Assembly (NCBI GenBank): GCA_025057755.1
Contig: JANWVC010000007.1
Coordinates: 248,001 to 312,000 of the forward strand
DNA from: Limisphaera sp.
Lineage (GTDB): Bacteria > Verrucomicrobiota > Verrucomicrobiia > Limisphaerales > Limisphaeraceae
Length of the DNA stretch: 64,000 bases
Reading direction: 5' to 3'
A program made the position numbers and the translations under genes. How positions within the stretch are numbered: the first letter of the stretch is position 1; each line of letters opens with the position of its first letter. Shown one piece after another: positions 37,964 through 47,516 of this stretch. The notes under the pieces were generated by a model, which was not told the DNA's origin, searched no databases, and saw only the letters and a program-made list of their open reading frames with translations.

Positions 37964-38006
37964 TGAAACACGTGCAAGAGTTATGAAGGGTTTTGCACGT
38001 GTTTCA
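37964..38006. repeat. Perfect 14-bp inverted repeat, 15-base spacer
   Basis: Arms TGAAACACGTGCAA and TTGCACGTGTTTCA are exact reverse complements, 159 bases after the secreted protein's stop. No T-run follows on either strand. Could be a terminator variant, a protein-binding site or part of an unrecognised RNA. Confidence 0.75.
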
Positions 38007-38451
38007 GTCGGGAAAGCATCTAGGCTCAGAAAAAGAAAAGCCGCAAACCGGACAGAGAAAGGGCCCTCCTGGATCATAAGAACGGCCGAAGCGCGGAAGA
38101 GTTATGTTGGCTGCTTCTCGGTTGCGGAGCGGAGGGACAAGGTGGCCTTTTCGCTGGCAGGTTGTTCATGGGCATGGTTGAAGCCAGCGTGGCTGAGCCG
38201 GGCCCGGGAGGCACCACCATCACGACACTTATGGGGAGGAATCCTGTGCAGGCCTACGGTTCGCTGGGCTGATGTTTCGGGCACTAGGTTTTTCATGTAG
38301 GTGAACAGGAGGGGGCATGATTGGCGAAGAGGGGATTCACCCGGGTTGGAATCGCAGTCACGGTCATGAATTGAGCTTGTAGATGATCAAGGAAGGTGCG
38401 CGACAGTCCTGTGCTGACGACTTGGCATTTTGCCACTCGATCCGGTTGACC

Positions 38452-38500
38452 CGTTGGAAAACGAACAGCCGCCCGGGCCTTTTCGCGAGGCGGGCGGCTG
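38452..38500 (-). terminator. Rho-independent terminator after katG
   Basis: Read on the minus strand, a perfect 10-bp GC-rich stem (CAGCCGCCCG paired with CGGGCGGCTG, 38466-38475 and 38491-38500) is followed by a T-rich stretch TTCGTTTTCC. It lies 38 bases beyond the katG stop at 38539. Confidence 0.8.
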
Positions 38501-38538
38501 AACAGGATCGCGCAACTACGCGCGGCGTTTGGTGATCA

Positions 38539-40821
<2,283 letters not shown>

Positions 40822-40871
40822 TCAGTCCGTTCGTCCTGGGCCAGCAAACCAAAAAATCGTGCGGAAAGGAA

Positions 40872-40908
40872 ATTGTTCGTGCTTTTGATTGCTATAGGAA
40901 AATCCTAT
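40872..40908 (-). promoter_or_regulatory. OxyR-like binding element between katG and the amidase
   Basis: OxyR binds four tetranucleotides in the pattern ATAG-N7-CTAT-N7-ATAG-N7-CTAT. Here the second half is exact (ATAG at 40894-40897, CTAT at 40905-40908). The first half is degenerate with the right spacing (ATTG at 40872-40875, TTTT at 40883-40886), giving 13 of 16 specified bases. katG is a classical OxyR target and starts 120 bases away, divergent. The motif's right end overlaps the apparent start codon of the amidase, which casts doubt on that start. Confidence 0.45.
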
Positions 40909-42004
40909 GGGTGAACCGCATGTTTTTGAGAGTGCCGCGAAGGCTGGCGGGGGGGTGGGCAGCGAGGCAAGGCGGTTCAAACCATGGGCTTGGGCCCTCG
41001 GCGCGGCGCAACCGGCGGTGACGCCCTGCCTCGGAGAGGCGGGGAACCGGGGCGTTGCTCCGAGATTCAGGACGGTTGTCGTGCGGGGCTGGTTTGATTG
41101 GCGCGCGTGGGGACTTTGGATGGTGGGGGGCTTATTGATCATGAGTGGGTTGTTGCCGGCGCAACCGACCTTGGCGTCGGTGTATGTTGTGCAGCCCGGG
41201 GACACCTTGAGCAGAATTGCGCGGCGTCATGGCGTGTCGTTGCGGGAGCTGGCTCAAGCGAACGATCTGGATTTGACGGATCAAATCCGGCCGGGTCAAA
41301 AACTGCGGATACCGGATCGTGCCGATTCGAATGCGGGCTTGGCAGAAGAGCGGACGGTGGTAGTTCGGCCGGGAGACCATTTGGCGTCCATCGCGCGCGC
41401 TCATGATGTGGAACCAAGAGATTTGGCTTTGGCAAACGGTTTGACCCTGAATTCGGTTATTTATCCGGGGCAGCGGTTGGTTATCCCGTCTGGCGCCGTG
41501 GCTGCGCCGGTGTCGCCTTTGCCGACCCGGGTGCAAAGGGCATTGGACCGAGCCCCGGTCCGGGCCGGCCGATGGCGGCATATCGTGATTCATCACAGTG
41601 CGACCGACATGGGTGATCCGCGGAGTATGGATCGGTATCATCGGCAGGTCCGAAACATGGAAAACGGGCTGGCGTACCATTTTGTGATTGGTAACGGGCG
41701 GGGCATGGGCGACGGCGAGATTGCCGTGGGGCTACGATGGACGCGACAGTTGCCGGGAGGACACCTGAGCAGCGAAGCGCTGAATCAGATTAGCCTCGGC
41801 ATCTGCTTGGTCGGGGATTTCAATCAGAAACGGCCCACGCGCAGACAGATGGAAAGCTTGGAAGCATTGGTGAGAGCTTTGTTGAAACGTTGCCAGTTGG
41901 ACAAGGGTGCGGTGACCACGCACGGTCGGATCTCTCCCCGGCATACGGAATGCCCGGGCCGACTTTTTCCATGGAAGGCGTTGGTTCAAGCGTTGGATTC
42001 TTAG
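40907..42004 (+). CDS. LysM / N-acetylmuramoyl-L-alanine amidase (PGRP-type)
   Basis: Cell-wall enzyme. After a signal-anchor-like hydrophobic stretch (WGLWMVGGLLIMSGLL), two LysM peptidoglycan-binding modules follow: VYVVQPGDTLSRIARRHGVSLRELAQAN and VVVRPGDHLASIARAHDVEPRDLALAN. A PGRP/Amidase_2 domain is next, with the zinc motif HIVIHHSATD and the closing THGRISPRHTECPGRLFP. It should cut the amide bond between muramic acid and the stem peptide in the periplasm. The start is uncertain: ATG 40907 gives a ~70-residue basic leader, and ATG 41120 or a GTG before it would place the signal nearer the N-terminus. Confidence 0.85.
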   Translation: MGEPHVFESAAKAGGGVGSEARRFKPWAWALGAAQPAVTPCLGEAGNRGVAPRFRTVVVRGWFDWRAWGLWMVGGLLIMSGLLPAQPTLASVYVVQPGDTLSRIARRHGVSLRELAQANDLDLTDQIRPGQKLRIPDRADSNAGLAEERTVVVRPGDHLASIARAHDVEPRDLALANGLTLNSVIYPGQRLVIPSGAVAAPVSPLPTRVQRALDRAPVRAGRWRHIVIHHSATDMGDPRSMDRYHRQVRNMENGLAYHFVIGNGRGMGDGEIAVGLRWTRQLPGGHLSSEALNQISLGICLVGDFNQKRPTRRQMESLEALVRALLKRCQLDKGAVTTHGRISPRHTECPGRLFPWKALVQALDS

Positions 42005-42242
42005 AGCTCTACGGGAGAGGGCTTCTGGAGGGTCGAGTCTGGGATTCGTGTTGAGTGTCTGCGGGTTGAAAATGGTCGGGGAAATTTTGTCCGGCACGGA
42101 GCGTGGGGCCCCGGCTCGTTTGGCGCGTGTTGCAGCGGATGGGAAGAAACGAGCTTGCTTGACAGGCGAGGGGGGAGGTTTTACAAGGACGACGTTCTTT
42201 TGAGAAGCGACGCTGACTCGTTGAGGGTCGGCCGACAGGACC
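42005..42242 (+). other. Region between the amidase and the riboswitch
   Basis: About 240 bases that should hold the promoter of the riboswitch transcript. No gene was recognised. Confidence 0.5.
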
Positions 42243-42390
42243 GCAAACCAATGTGACGGGAACCCCGTGTGAATCGGGGACGGTTGCGCCACTGTAACGG
42301 GTGACAAGCTCCCAAAGGCCACTGCGCTCATGTGCGTGGGAAGGCGGGAGTAAGGTTCGGAGCCCGGAGTCAGGAGACCGATTGGTTTGC
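42243..42390 (+). promoter_or_regulatory. Cobalamin (AdoCbl) riboswitch
   Basis: A complete B12 aptamer. The P1 stem is perfect over 10 bp (GCAAACCAAT at 42243-42252, ATTGGTTTGC at 42381-42390). Between them lie the class hallmarks: GTGTGAATCGGGGACGG, the GCGCCACTGTAACGGGTGAC segment, and the B12 box AGTCAGGAGACCG. It controls the operon starting at 42672. Downstream are a 7-bp hairpin (42401-42420), a 6-bp hairpin (42425-42443) and a terminator. In this class ligand binding normally shuts expression off, so the genes should be on when B12 is scarce. Confidence 0.95.
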
Positions 42391-42511
42391 GCTCGTCAGG
42401 GCTTTGCCGGGTAGCAAAGCTCAACTTCTCCGCATAAGAGAAGGATGAGGCCAGTCCGAGGTACCGGTATGCTTTTGAGGCATTCCGGGCGATGCGGATT
42501 TATTCGAAGAG

Positions 42512-42556
42512 CGCCTTCCTTCGCTCGTTTGGTTGCGGAGGAAGGCGTTTTCGTTT
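42512..42556 (+). terminator. Intrinsic terminator in the riboswitch leader
   Basis: A perfect 9-bp stem (CGCCTTCCT / AGGAAGGCG) with an 18-base loop is followed directly by TTTTCGTTT. It lies 122 bases after the aptamer and 116 bases before the first gene, so it is a candidate expression platform that stops transcription when B12 is bound. The antiterminator pairing was not worked out. Confidence 0.7.
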
Positions 42557-42671
42557 CACCGTGCGCCGTTTCTCCGGGCCACGCCTGGCCCGGCCTGGTC
42601 TCGTCGGACTGCAAACCTGTATCTGCCTGCCCGGAGCGGTGGGTAGGTTTATGGAAACGGAGGCAAAACTT

Positions 42672-43343
42672 ATGATCAAAGAAGCGATCAAGCGACTGGG
42701 ATGGATTCCAGCAGTAGCCGTCGGTTTGGTCCAAGAGCTCGGCGCTGCTGGTTCTGACGACGTGCAATTCTGGGCTGGTCATGGCACCAACCGAGCAGTT
42801 CTAGTCATCGATTGGGCGGATGGATTAGGCCCGGAATCATTGCTGTGGGGATACCGATGGAACGGGACTGCCACGGGACTGGACATGTTGTTAACGGTGG
42901 TGCGAGCGGATTCGCGCCTTTACTGCCATCTGGGTCAGTACGGCTGGGGCACGGCTGTGTTTGGCCTGGGCTACGACCTGGACGGCGACGATTCATTTGG
43001 TGTCAACCCGGCGCCGGGGTTTGATGCTGAGGGCGTGGCCTGGTCGTTAAGCCCCAATGATAGCCGCGTAGCAGTCGACGCAGATGATCATTGGCGCGAG
43101 GGTTGGAACACGGGTTATTGGGCTTATTACGTCCGCGCTGATGAGAACAGCCCGTGGACTTCTTCGATGGTGGGTGCGGCCGATCGAGTGCTGACTGCAG
43201 GCAGCTGGGACGGTTGGCGATTTGCGTCTGGTTTTGTGGCCTCTCCGCCGGGTTCCGCAGTGCCGGCGGTGCCGGAGCCGACCGCGCTAGTACTGTTGCT
43301 TTTGGGTGGTAGTTGGTGGAGCTATCGGCGCTTACGTTCGTGA
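42672..43343 (+). CDS. PEP-CTERM surface protein under cobalamin control
   Basis: A 223-residue exported protein. A signal peptide (MIKEAIKRLG then a hydrophobic run) is followed by a single domain with the motif WAGHGTNRAVLVIDW, LLWGYRWNG, a calcium-like YDLDGDDSFG and EGWNTGYWAYY. The C-terminus is a canonical PEP-CTERM signal: PEP at 201-203, a hydrophobic stretch and a basic tail (WSYRRLRS), recognised by an exosortase. ATG 42672 has a good ribosome-binding site, GGAGG, 9 bases upstream. It is the first gene downstream of the riboswitch; B12 binding or handling at the surface is an inference. Confidence 0.85.
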   Translation: MIKEAIKRLGWIPAVAVGLVQELGAAGSDDVQFWAGHGTNRAVLVIDWADGLGPESLLWGYRWNGTATGLDMLLTVVRADSRLYCHLGQYGWGTAVFGLGYDLDGDDSFGVNPAPGFDAEGVAWSLSPNDSRVAVDADDHWREGWNTGYWAYYVRADENSPWTSSMVGAADRVLTAGSWDGWRFASGFVASPPGSAVPAVPEPTALVLLLLGGSWWSYRRLRS

Positions 43344-43346
43344 AGG

Positions 43347-45446
43347 ATGGGTCGGCTGTGGATGGTTTGTGTGGGGGTAGGGCTGAGCGTGGAGGTGGTC
43401 CAGGCGTTGAGTTTGGACCAGATCCACATCTGGTCGGGTGCAGGCACGAATCGGGCGGTCTTGCTGATCGAATGGCCTGCACCCTACCAGGGCGGTTCCG
43501 GTTGTGTCTGCCTGAGGGAGGAAGCCCCACGCTCCTTGGCGTGGGGCTTCCGCTGGAATGGTCGGGCTACGATGGCCGAGTTGATTGTGACAACCATCAC
43601 CAATGATGCGCGATTGTTTGGCGTTTTGGACGCCTCCCGGACGAATCGGCCGGCGTGGTTGGGGTTGGGCTTGGATGCGAATGAGAACAGTCGCTGGGGA
43701 CTTCGTATCGGGGATGGAGTTATTGCTCAGGACCGTTTTATCGGGCGGTTCATCTGGTTGGAAGCGTCGGCTGCGGAGAGCGGGCTCTCGTTAGATTTTG
43801 CGGACTGGTACGCGGCGAATGGCGGTGCGGGCGCTTGGAGGGCCTGGCGGGAGCGGGGTAAAAACGGTGGATGGGTGAATGCGCCGGTCGAAGCGGACTG
43901 GGAGCCTGTGATGAGTGAATGGGAATCTTCGGAGTTGGGGGATGGATCGTGGGTGGCTTTGTGCTGGCGGCGTACGGGTGATGGGTCCCCGCCTCGGCCA
44001 GCCCGAGTCGCCCCGGGTTTTGCAAGTGCTTTTGCATACCGTGTCCTGGCTTCAGGAGGCAGTTTTGGGCCAGCCCCGTATGAGGATCCCTTGGCGGTAT
44101 TGGGGGAGCCGGCCCGATGGTTTTATGATCCGTGGGCTTGGATGGCAGGGCGCACCCCTTTTCGGCGCGTGAGCGTGGTGGAGCCCCCCTTTTATCGGAG
44201 TCAAGACGCGGGAACCAACTTGTTGGTGACGTTGGCTCCCGGTGGATGGATCGTGGTGGAATTCGACCCGCCGTTGACCAATGATCCGGCACATCCTTAC
44301 GGTTTGGACTTCCTGGTCTTCGGCAATGCGTTTTTTGTCTGCGATGGCCCGGTGGGGGACAACACGGATTTTATGCAGATGCGGACGAGCGGAGCGGTTT
44401 TTGGGGAGCCACTCCGTGTTTCGGTCAGTCCGGGTTATACCGGGGCTGCGGGTGAGCAAGCGGACGATCCGGCCACTTGGCGCTGGTATCGGTATGACAA
44501 CGGACCCTTTGCGGACACGGCATATCCTACGCAGGGGTATCTTTGGGATCGCATCCGAAAAACTTGGTCGGAGGAGCCTGCGGACTTTACTCTGCCGGTG
44601 CACCCTGGTCTTCTCGGTCAATTGCAAGGCGCTGCGGCCACAGTCGCGGATGTGATGCGTTGGTACGGGCTAAGTGGCGGTGGCACAGGATTCGACCTGA
44701 CACCCTCTGGTTTTGACAGGGTCCGATTTGTACGAATCGAAGGGTTGAGTTCGAACCATGCCTGGGGCGAAGTCGATGCCGTGGTTCGAGTCCGGCCTGT
44801 GCAGTGGGGCGACGAGCTGCTGGCCCTGCCTCAGGATGCGCGGAGCGGCGATCTGCTTTGGTTCCAGCCCGCAAAGTTGGAGGCTCGTGCCTTTTGCGCG
44901 GGGATTCGATTTCACGAGCTGAGTGCGCCGGTATGGGTGCGGGTGGTGCCCGAGGAGATTGGCTTGGCACCGGGCGACTACCCTGCATGCCTACGGGCGG
45001 CGTTTCGAGTGGATATTCTTCCGGCGTCGGAAATTGCCGTATCCAATTTGATGGCGGAAATGCTGATTTCCGGCCTGGTCGGAGGCTCAGAGTCCATTGA
45101 GCAGTGGGAGGTTTGGGCCGACTTCGGGCTTGGTTGGCGACGATTGGGCATTGAGCTGTTGCCGGACGGTCCTTTTTTACGGATGCCGGGCCTCACTGGT
45201 GCCGCCAAGCTGCTTGTGGTTGAGAAATGGCGGCCGTCGTTGCGGCTGGTGCGCCGAGGCACAGGTATGCTGCTGGCATTTGAGGCCATCCCCGGGTGGC
45301 GTCATGTGCTGGAGCGGACCCTGGATTGGCGAAATTGGAGCGTAGTCGCGACCTGGATGCCGGATCAAGTGATGTCAGTAGAGTGGGTGGACGCATGGCC
45401 GATTGCAGAAGCGGCGTTCTATCGCCTCCGGTTGGAGCGACCATGA
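43347..45446 (+). CDS. Large secreted protein paired with the PEP-CTERM protein
   Basis: A 699-residue protein that begins with a short signal-like stretch (WMVCVGVGLSVEVVQA). Its first ~130 residues are a diverged copy of the upstream protein: QIHIWSGAGTNRAVLLIEW and LAWGFRWNGRATM. A middle segment (GGWIVVEFDPPLT, DFLVFGNAFFVCDGP, SNHAWGEVDAVV) resembles B12-associated cell-surface proteins that I recall from other phyla. The C-terminus ends in the FYRLRLERP domain also seen at 34851-37805. ATG 43347 lies 3 bases after the previous stop. Function is unknown; B12 capture or handling is inferred from the riboswitch and btuF-like neighbour. Confidence 0.75.
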   Translation: MGRLWMVCVGVGLSVEVVQALSLDQIHIWSGAGTNRAVLLIEWPAPYQGGSGCVCLREEAPRSLAWGFRWNGRATMAELIVTTITNDARLFGVLDASRTNRPAWLGLGLDANENSRWGLRIGDGVIAQDRFIGRFIWLEASAAESGLSLDFADWYAANGGAGAWRAWRERGKNGGWVNAPVEADWEPVMSEWESSELGDGSWVALCWRRTGDGSPPRPARVAPGFASAFAYRVLASGGSFGPAPYEDPLAVLGEPARWFYDPWAWMAGRTPFRRVSVVEPPFYRSQDAGTNLLVTLAPGGWIVVEFDPPLTNDPAHPYGLDFLVFGNAFFVCDGPVGDNTDFMQMRTSGAVFGEPLRVSVSPGYTGAAGEQADDPATWRWYRYDNGPFADTAYPTQGYLWDRIRKTWSEEPADFTLPVHPGLLGQLQGAAATVADVMRWYGLSGGGTGFDLTPSGFDRVRFVRIEGLSSNHAWGEVDAVVRVRPVQWGDELLALPQDARSGDLLWFQPAKLEARAFCAGIRFHELSAPVWVRVVPEEIGLAPGDYPACLRAAFRVDILPASEIAVSNLMAEMLISGLVGGSESIEQWEVWADFGLGWRRLGIELLPDGPFLRMPGLTGAAKLLVVEKWRPSLRLVRRGTGMLLAFEAIPGWRHVLERTLDWRNWSVVATWMPDQVMSVEWVDAWPIAEAAFYRLRLERP

Positions 45447-46240
45447 GGCAGACCTTCCACCGAAGCGGGATTCGGAGAGTGCGCCGGAATTGCGTTGGGC
45501 GGGGTGTCGGGGTGTTCGCTTTTACACTCGTGGAGTTGGTTGTGGTCCTGGGTGTGGTGACTTTATTAGCGAGTTGGATGATACCGGCTTGGGCGCGAGG
45601 CAGGGGCTTGGCTCGAAGTACCCAATGCATGCATCAACTCCGTCAATTGGCATTGGCTGTCCAAATTTATACGGACAATCATGGTGGCACGTTCCCGCCG
45701 GCGTATTGGTTCGAGGTGGAGCAAGGGGTACGATATGCCAAAGCCTGGGATTTCACCCTGATCGAGGGCAATCCGGTTCGCATTTTGCCCGGGCTTCTTT
45801 GGGAAGGCCAGAGCGCGGCAGAGATCCATCAATGTCCGGAATATCGTGGCCCTGCGAACTGGGGCGCTGATCCTTACACGGGCTACAACTACAACACCAG
45901 TTACCTCGGGCATGGACAGTTTGAGTCCATACCGGAACCAGCGCAATGCGCGCAGGTACGGCACCCGGCGGCGACCGTGGTTTTTGGGGACGGCCAATAC
46001 GGTGGCGGCGCCAATAAGTTCATGCGAGCGCCGTGGCCGAATCCCGGAGACGCATCGTTTCGGGGACGATGGGCCGGAACGCAAGGTTTTCGGCATTGCG
46101 GCCGGACCGGCGCGGCTTTTGTGGATGGTCACGTGGAGGCGCTGCGGCGTCGGTTTGCAGAAAATGCGGATGGCGCCCATCGAGTGGCCGCCGGAACAGG
46201 TTTCCTTTCGCCAGACAACGGATTGTATGACCTAGAATAA
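45443..46240 (+). CDS. Pseudopilin-like protein with H-x9-DG C-terminus
   Basis: A 265-residue protein with a type II secretion/type IV pilin signal, AFTLVELVVVLGVVTLLASWM. The C-terminal part has the H-x9-DG-type motif RHCGRTGAAFVDGHVEALRRR, found in the large verrucomicrobial/planctomycetal family of prepilin-like proteins. ATG 45443 overlaps the preceding stop as ATGA. Residue -1 of the cleavage site is Ala, not the usual Gly. Its presence inside a cobalamin operon is unexpected; it may be a surface partner for the two preceding proteins. Confidence 0.85.
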   Translation: MRQTFHRSGIRRVRRNCVGRGVGVFAFTLVELVVVLGVVTLLASWMIPAWARGRGLARSTQCMHQLRQLALAVQIYTDNHGGTFPPAYWFEVEQGVRYAKAWDFTLIEGNPVRILPGLLWEGQSAAEIHQCPEYRGPANWGADPYTGYNYNTSYLGHGQFESIPEPAQCAQVRHPAATVVFGDGQYGGGANKFMRAPWPNPGDASFRGRWAGTQGFRHCGRTGAAFVDGHVEALRRRFAENADGAHRVAAGTGFLSPDNGLYDLE

Positions 46241-46338
46241 CACCGTCGTTTTGAGCGTCGCGGGACCCCCTTTGGCAAGCCGCGGTCGGGCCTTGGATGG
46301 GGGATTCTGCCTGGATTGAGCGCCGGAAAGGAACGGCT

Positions 46339-47139
46339 GTGCGACCCCAACGAATTGTTTGCTTGAGTGCAGAATCTGCGGACTGGTTGGCGCGAATTGG
46401 GGCGTGGGACCGCGTGGTGGGCGTCACGGCGTTTTATCGGCCGGCAATAGGCTTAGCGCCAAAACCCCGGGTCGGAGGATTTGCCTCGGCGAATGTCGAT
46501 GCGGTGCTGTCGTTAGGGCCGGACCTGGTGATTCTTTTTTCTGATGTTCAAGCTGGGGTAGCCGCTCGACTGATCGCAGCTGGTTGTACGGTCTTTGCCA
46601 CCAACCCGAGAACCCTTTCGGAGATTGAACACACTTTGGCGTGGCTGGGTTGGCTGGTGGGGGAACACCATGCTTCCGAAGCATGGCTGCGCTCTTTCCG
46701 GGAGCAGATGAGCGCACGGGCTCCCCTTCCGCGGCGTATTCGAGTGTATTTTGAGGAATGGGATAATCCACCCATTGCCGGCATTCGGTGGATCAGCGAA
46801 ATGATCGAGCGTGCCGGCGGGCGGGATGTGTTTGCAGACCTGGCGCAGCACCGGCAGGCCTCCGCGCGCACGGTGACATGGCAGGCGATTAAAGAGGCTG
46901 ATCCAGAGGTCATCCTAGCCAGTTGGTGCGGCAAGCCCACCATCGTGGAGCAAATTCTGTCGCGTCCGGGGTGGGATCAAATCACCGCTGTGCGCCGGGG
47001 CGCCGTGTATGCGGTGGATCCGGAGTTTTTCTTACAACCCGGCTACCGGTTGGTCGAAGGCCTAGAACTGCTGCGACGCATATTGGAGTCAGCCGCGATA
47101 GAATCATGCGGATCGAGGGAGCTGGGGCCTGCGATGTAA
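46339..47139 (+). CDS. btuF: BtuF-like cobalamin-binding protein
   Basis: A 266-residue protein of the BtuF/helical-backbone binding family: RIVCLSAESADWLARIGAWDRVVGVT, GFASANVDAVLSLGPDLVILFSD, then IRWISEMIERAGGRDVFADLA and VTWQAIKEADPEVILASWCGK. Family members capture vitamin B12 for ABC import. No signal peptide is visible, so it may be cytoplasmic, or the signal is outside the frame. GTG 46339 is preferred because GGAAAGGAA lies just upstream; an in-frame ATG at 46297 would add 14 residues. It is the last gene after the riboswitch; no btuC or btuD is present. Confidence 0.85.
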   Translation: MRPQRIVCLSAESADWLARIGAWDRVVGVTAFYRPAIGLAPKPRVGGFASANVDAVLSLGPDLVILFSDVQAGVAARLIAAGCTVFATNPRTLSEIEHTLAWLGWLVGEHHASEAWLRSFREQMSARAPLPRRIRVYFEEWDNPPIAGIRWISEMIERAGGRDVFADLAQHRQASARTVTWQAIKEADPEVILASWCGKPTIVEQILSRPGWDQITAVRRGAVYAVDPEFFLQPGYRLVEGLELLRRILESAAIESCGSRELGPAM

Positions 47140-47516
47140 GGAGTGGTTTTGTCCAGAAAGTTCATGTCCCCGGTAGGGACATGACTCTCCCGGCTTTCGA
47201 TGGTGCAAACCGAGCATCGAGCTTTCGGTAGCCAAGGTCGAAAACCGAGAGGCCGGACCTCATTGGTCCGGCCTCGTCGGGAGACCCAAAGCACTTAAAT
47301 TGTCTCAGGTTCGATGCGGCGCGGCAGTTTCACTCACGCCCTCCATTTGTTGCACACGGTCTGCCTTTTCGCATCGCTTTTTCAATGGGAGAGTTTACGC
47401 CTCCCGGCCGATTCTGATAGTCCCCAATTCTGGGGACACGGACCCGCGCTTGCACACCCAAGTCTGAGTGGCCGGGCCCGGAGCTCACACCGGGCCCCTG
47501 CAAGTTTTGCTCCGCA
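47140..47516. other. Convergent intergenic region btuF / purB with several hairpins
   Basis: About 380 bases with no gene but with perfect hairpins. They are TCATGTCCC/GGGACATGA (47162-47184), the terminator below, GTCCCCA/TGGGGAC (47420-47437) and GGGCCCGG/CCGGGCCC (47474-47497). Only the terminator has a T-rich flank. The others may be transcription barriers or chance GC-rich palindromes. Confidence 0.6.
47240..47275 (-). terminator. Probable rho-independent terminator, purB side
   Basis: A perfect 11-bp stem (GAGGCCGGACC / GGTCCGGCCTC, 47249-47275) with a 5-base loop; on the minus strand it is followed by TCGGTTTTC. It lies about 240 bases past the purB stop, rather far for a dedicated terminator. 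Confidence 0.5.

Larger units (their letters stand above)
37806..38538. other. Intergenic region between secreted protein and katG
   Basis: About 730 bases between two convergent genes with no supported gene. It holds a 14-bp inverted repeat (37964-38006) and a katG terminator (38452-38500), both listed separately. Confidence 0.55.
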
